Shown here piece after piece: positions 7,955 to 11,218 of a stretch of 11,218 nucleotides of DNA (positions are counted from its first letter, which is position 1; each line of letters begins with the position of its first letter). Both the position numbers and the translations under genes were made by a program. Source of the DNA: Euperipatoides rowelli (taxonomy: Eukaryota; Onychophora; Udeonychophora; Euonychophora; Peripatopsidae); the NCBI GenBank assembly GCA_003024985.2, contig PXIH01S0008329.1. One strand, given 5' to 3'. Below the pieces are notes generated by a model. It was given only the letters and a program-made list of their open reading frames with translations. It searched no databases and was not told where the DNA came from.

Positions 7955-8779
7955 CTCTTATAAGATTGGTTTCAGTCTAATGAAACAACTTCTTTAATTT
8001 TGAGATCTCCTTTCAGTATAGCAGCATTGAAAAAAAAAAATCCCCTGCATTTGGTAGAAAGAAGAGTGACTTTCTTAGAACCATCTCAAAGCAATTTTTT
8101 AAATCTTATTTCAATTTTATGTTTCCACATTTATATTAGATGCAAAGTGTCTTAAATTTATAAAATTCAACAATAGATCATGTCTAGAATGAAGATCAAT
8201 TAAAATTAATTTACTTTCATTCTATATTTAATCAGACTGTACTAAAAAAATTACAAGATAACATTTTTATGCTTTTTTTTGGTTAAATTTGCACCTGCTT
8301 AGTTATTCTAATATGGTACAAAGTTAGATTAGTATTGCCTTTTTAAGGTTTTCATTACATTAAGTTCTATTTTTGCTCTGTTATACAAGAATTGTTAATA
8401 TAATGTAATATAATAACAGGATTTTTTTTTATCTTTTTTTTAATTAGGCTACTATACTAGCATAACTTTCATTTAAAAAAATTCAGGTGCTATTGCTAAG
8501 TAGCAATGTTATTTCCATTGACTACAAGTACTGTACTTTTTACCTTCAAAATTAAATTATTGTCTGCTTTCCCTTTGAGTATTTTGAAACAGTTTCCCAC
8601 TCAAACAAAAGTAAATATATTCTGAAACTTTTGCTGTTCAATTCCAATAGCTTAGACCATATTTTCAGGTAAGAATTATTAAATAATTAAATAATACTGT
8701 TGAAACCATCCTCTGTAGATTCAAAGCAAACAAATAAAACAAGTGTTTAGTTTGCATGTCAGTTAGCTTCTTGCAATGA

Positions 8780-10238
8780 TTACGGGATTTACAGGGAATA
8801 AATAAACTAATTCTCATAATGCTAAAGAAGTTGGTGTATCATTATTGTCCAACATTATTGGCAGTAACTTTGCTAACATAAATTTCAAGCTGAAAAAAGG
8901 GTCAAACTTCTTGGAGCAGTTATCATGTCAGGAGTGAAAATAAGAGATGAATTAAGCCCAGTTGATCCTCAATTGCTATTACCAAGAAATCTCAAGAGAA
9001 TTTTCAAGAGAACTTTGAGTATGAGCTCTGTCTATACCTTTTGTCAATCTTTGTTGAAATGGGAATTCACAAAACAAAGAAATTTGATCTATATGATAAA
9101 CTGCTGGTGATACACTTTATGTTGTTGCTGCAGGATTCCTCATTCATAAAGTTGTTTGGCAACAATGAGAGATGCTTGCAACAATTCTACAGATATATCG
9201 ACTATGTAAAGAAGCACTACAAAAAAATGTTATTATTATATTTGATGGTTATCCGAAAATCCAGAGTAAACAGGTACAAAATGAGCTGAGCATGATCATC
9301 AATTGAATTTTTCTACCACTTGTGTTATGGTTGATTAAACTATGTAAGCAATCAAGTCAAAATATTTTTTTGCAAATGAGATAAATAAGAGATTGTTCAT
9401 AAAATTGTTAACAAGTAAATTTGTAAAATAAGGTTTTACTGTAAAACAGGCTCATAAAGATGTTGACATGTTGATTATTAATACTATCCCAGTATCTTTC
9501 AAGAATGAATCAGTGAATTTAGTAGGTGAAGATGTTAACCTTTAGGTTATTCTTACAGCCTTGACTGGTCTGTAAACAAACATAAACAGCTTCAAACAAG
9601 GCAAAACAAATACCAAAATTGAACCATATTTACCAAACTGCATGAAATTTGGATCCACCATCAGGGACAAAACATCATTTTCCTACATGCATTTAGGACT
9701 TCCACATTTTTCAAGCAGGGCAAGCTGCAGTTTTTAAAGCTATTTGAAAAACACAGAGAGCTACATAGCTTACGTTAAGACAATTTAGGCTGCTGAAGTG
9801 TTTAAGGAACCAACTGCTAAATTTTCTATGATAACAAGCAGGAAATGCATTGATTCTTCATCTGTGTAAGATTAATTAAAATGAATCCCTTATACCAATA
9901 CTTTTCCAAATCACTAACAACAAGCACTTTTAATCTGGCTTCTTTGACTCCTACTGTAGTTGCTGCTGGTTTCATTCATTTCAGACTTACCATTAAGTCC
10001 AGAAATGGTTAGGGTATGATTTACCAGCTACAAAGTGGGGTTAGAAATTGATGCAAATGGGCTTTTACCAAATACCATTTGTTGCTATTGGAAAGAGGGG
10101 ATTACAATGTTCATTGTTTTGTGATTCATGTATGGGATTATCGTGTTCAAACAAAGAATTAATCTGCATGAAACTGATTGTGATGACCCTGTAAATAGTT
10201 CACAGGAAGATGAAGAATTATTACCTGAGACAGAATGA
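8780..10238 (+). pseudogene. frameshifted C-terminal part of a repetitive nuclease-like (PIN/XPG-like) protein
   Basis: Conserved blocks appear in order but in different frames. They are NAKEVGVSLLSNIIGSNF (8818), RVKLLGAV then VKIRDELSPVDPQLL (about 8898), HKTKKFDLYDKLL (about 9065), VIIIFDGYPKIQSKQ (9229), VGEDVNL-stop-VILTAL (9522), FLHAFRTSTFFKQGKLQFL (9680), AAEVFKEPTAKFSMI, VQKWLG, DLPATKWG, CSLFCDSCMGLSCSN (about 10108) and a final DEELLPETE before TGA at 10236-10238. I recognise these as landmarks of an uncharacterised, multicopy protein family of arthropods and other invertebrates, with signatures VDPQLLFQR, FDGY, GED.DLLVLLTAL, FLHAFSGCDTTSAFF and a Cys-rich tail. The FDG, GED and GCD blocks recall XPG/FEN1-type PIN nucleases (inference). 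Here at least four frameshifts, a TAG at 9543-9545 and loss of the GCD triplet show it is dead. Confidence 0.75.
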
Positions 10239-10480
10239 AGACTTGTTAAAAGCTAGTGTATAAAAGACAAAGTAAAGGGCTGTTAATAACAAGAGAGGTA
10301 AATAAAAATAAACCTAGTGCTAAGTTAACTTCTCACCACGATTCTAATATATTGTATATACAGTGTAAAATGGTATTATTGTTCAATTAAAGTATTTCAG
10401 ATTATTAGTGTTAACATTATACTTTTAGTAACCCTATAGCCAATATAGGGTCAGAACAAACTATAGAATTGGATGAAAAG

Positions 10481-10840
10481 ACCTTAAAATTACATACCAA
10501 GCCAATTTTCCATTGTTATACCATGCAATGAAAATTATGTGCACACTCTCATGCCAATAATGACAAAACGATGCATCATAGAATAAAAATTCATAGTAAG
10601 GAATTTTGTATAGATCATTTTCTGTATTTAACATTTTTCTCTGAAGTGAATTCCAAGTAAGATATTCCAATAAAATTGATTTTGTCCGCCATTTTTCAAT
10701 ATACCGGTCAAATCCGGGCTATGAGAGGGATGGCAAAATTAGTATGGTGTTAAGTACCCTATTAGGAAGATAATAAAATTTATTCCAGCTTTTCTTGATT
10801 GTTTTCCCCTTATTTTATCCCCTATTGGCTGAACTGAAAT
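10481..10840 (-). repeat. right inverted-repeat arm
   Basis: The reverse complement of this stretch matches 7560-7954. Shared blocks include AGCTGGAATAAATTTTATT, ATTTTATTGGAATATCT, TACAGAAAATGATCTA and GGCATGAGAGTGTGCACAT. Small open frames on the minus strand here (10461-10670, 10739-10951) come from the repeat and show no protein-like conservation between the two arms. Confidence 0.85.
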
Positions 10841-11069
10841 GACATAATGAGAAATTAAATAACAACTGGATGTGCTCCAGGTGGTGCTCTCTTGTGGAAG
10901 TGTATTGAAATTACAATAATCTTTTGCAAGGTTACCTATACATTTTGCCACAAACTTGTAATAGTTTATTACAATTATTTTTCATAATGAGAAAAAGATT
11001 TCATGTAGCTTAGTAGAATCATGAATAATTATATGATGACAATAATAAAAATAAAATAAATTTACTCAC
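10841..11069. other. intron edge, nothing recognised
   Basis: AT-rich DNA between the right arm and the CCM2-like exon. A small imperfect palindrome (GTGCTCCAGGTGGTGCTC near 10872-10889) may belong to the tip of the inserted element. Confidence 0.5.
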
Positions 11070-11199
11070 CTCAGTCATATACGACTGAATAAGATCTGCC
11101 GAAGTGCTACTGTGATCACTTTGAGTGACACTACGTTGCCAACTCCTTTGACTTAAATTAGTCTCTCTTCCCGAACTTGTTACAAGAGAATCGGAATAA
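11070..11199 (-). CDS. CCM2: CCM2-like protein, exon leading into the harmonin-homology domain
   Basis: The minus strand has a weak acceptor (TTCATGTCTGTAAAG), then 130 nt ending at a textbook donor GAG|GTGAGT. After one base completing a split codon come 43 residues. The first part (YSDSLVTSSGRETNLSQRSW, then QRSVTQSDHSSTS) is Ser/Thr-rich and looks like the disordered linker between the PTB and harmonin-homology domains. The end, ADLIQSYMTE, begins the first helix and joins LTKKLNGQEL of the next exon in phase 0, matching human CCM2 LLQDYMLTLRTKLSSQE. A TAA just upstream in the same frame requires the acceptor at or near 11200. The rest of the gene lies to the right of the window. Confidence 0.8.
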
Positions 11200-11218
11200 C
11201 TTTACAGACATGAAATAT

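Larger units (their letters stand above)
7555..10840. mobile_element. decayed 3.3-kb element with long inverted repeats
   Basis: Two diverged arms in opposite orientation enclose about 2.5 kb. The outer limits are uncertain. Vague similarity (AGCACCA near 7531 against TGGTGCT near 10882) may mark the real tips, and I found no convincing target-site duplication. Inside lies the plus-strand nuclease-like pseudogene, opposite in direction to the host gene. The element sits in the intron upstream of the candidate 45-nt exon. Between the left arm and the pseudogene (about 7960-8780) I see only AT-rich DNA. The arrangement suggests a TIR DNA element of no class I can name, but I see no transposase catalytic domain. 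Confidence 0.6.

Noticed and set aside
8925-9110. Independent small gene starting at ATG 8925
   Set aside because: It is one in-frame piece of the larger frameshifted pseudogene. The conserved blocks continue in other frames on both sides.
9543-9545. In-frame TAG in the pseudogene as possible recoding
   Set aside because: The surrounding frameshifts and the missing GCD triplet show general decay, so readthrough is unnecessary as an explanation.
10461-10670. 69-residue open frame on the minus strand
   Set aside because: It lies in the right inverted-repeat arm. The left arm does not keep the frame, so there is no sign of protein-level conservation.
10739-10951. 70-residue open frame on the minus strand
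   Set aside because: It spans the outer part of the right arm and flanking DNA, with no family resemblance.
1-11218. CRISPR array, bacterial operon or viral genome
   Set aside because: No regular spacer array and no prokaryotic gene layout. The coding signal is in spliced exons, and the repeats are degenerate eukaryotic types.

Overview
The window is AT-rich animal nuclear DNA. Coding sequence occurs as short exons bounded by splice signals, introns are several kilobases long, poly(A) signals are present, and decayed LINE, inverted-repeat and minisatellite sequence fills the rest. I see no bacterial operon, CRISPR array or rRNA. An invertebrate is the likely source because of the base composition and the repeat families, but I cannot name the species.

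The main gene lies on the minus strand and is cut by the right edge. Four exons (11199-11070, 6984-6846, 3779-3665, 2551-2434) join in frame. They encode the C-terminal part of a protein that I recognise as CCM2/malcavernin-like, through its harmonin-homology domain. A 45-nt in-frame candidate cassette exon (7472-7428) sits between the first two. The intron after 6846 has an odd donor: it begins GAAAGT where GTAAGT would be expected. A poly(A) signal follows 13 nt after the stop.

At the left edge, positions 373-644 on the plus strand look like the last exon of an unrecognised gene, followed by AATAAA. The two genes are therefore tail to tail. Between them (about 1553-2280) are remnants of a LINE reverse transcriptase. 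They include a 26-bp perfect palindrome where two copies of the same coding segment meet head to head.

The introns of the CCM2-like gene carry the mobile and repetitive DNA. The 3.6-kb intron holds an element of about 3.3 kb (about 7560-10840) with inverted arms of 360-390 bp. Inside it, on the plus strand, is a heavily frameshifted pseudogene (about 8780-10238) of a repetitive arthropod-type protein family with nuclease-like motifs. The 3-kb intron holds about 30 degenerate copies of a 19-bp minisatellite (6117-6687), a set of decayed repeats of about 70 bp, and a fold-back array of 15-bp units (3907-4208). The most interesting points are the non-canonical donor, the candidate 45-nt exon, and the pairing of long inverted repeats with the nuclease-like pseudogene. 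None of this amounts to a clearly new functional system.
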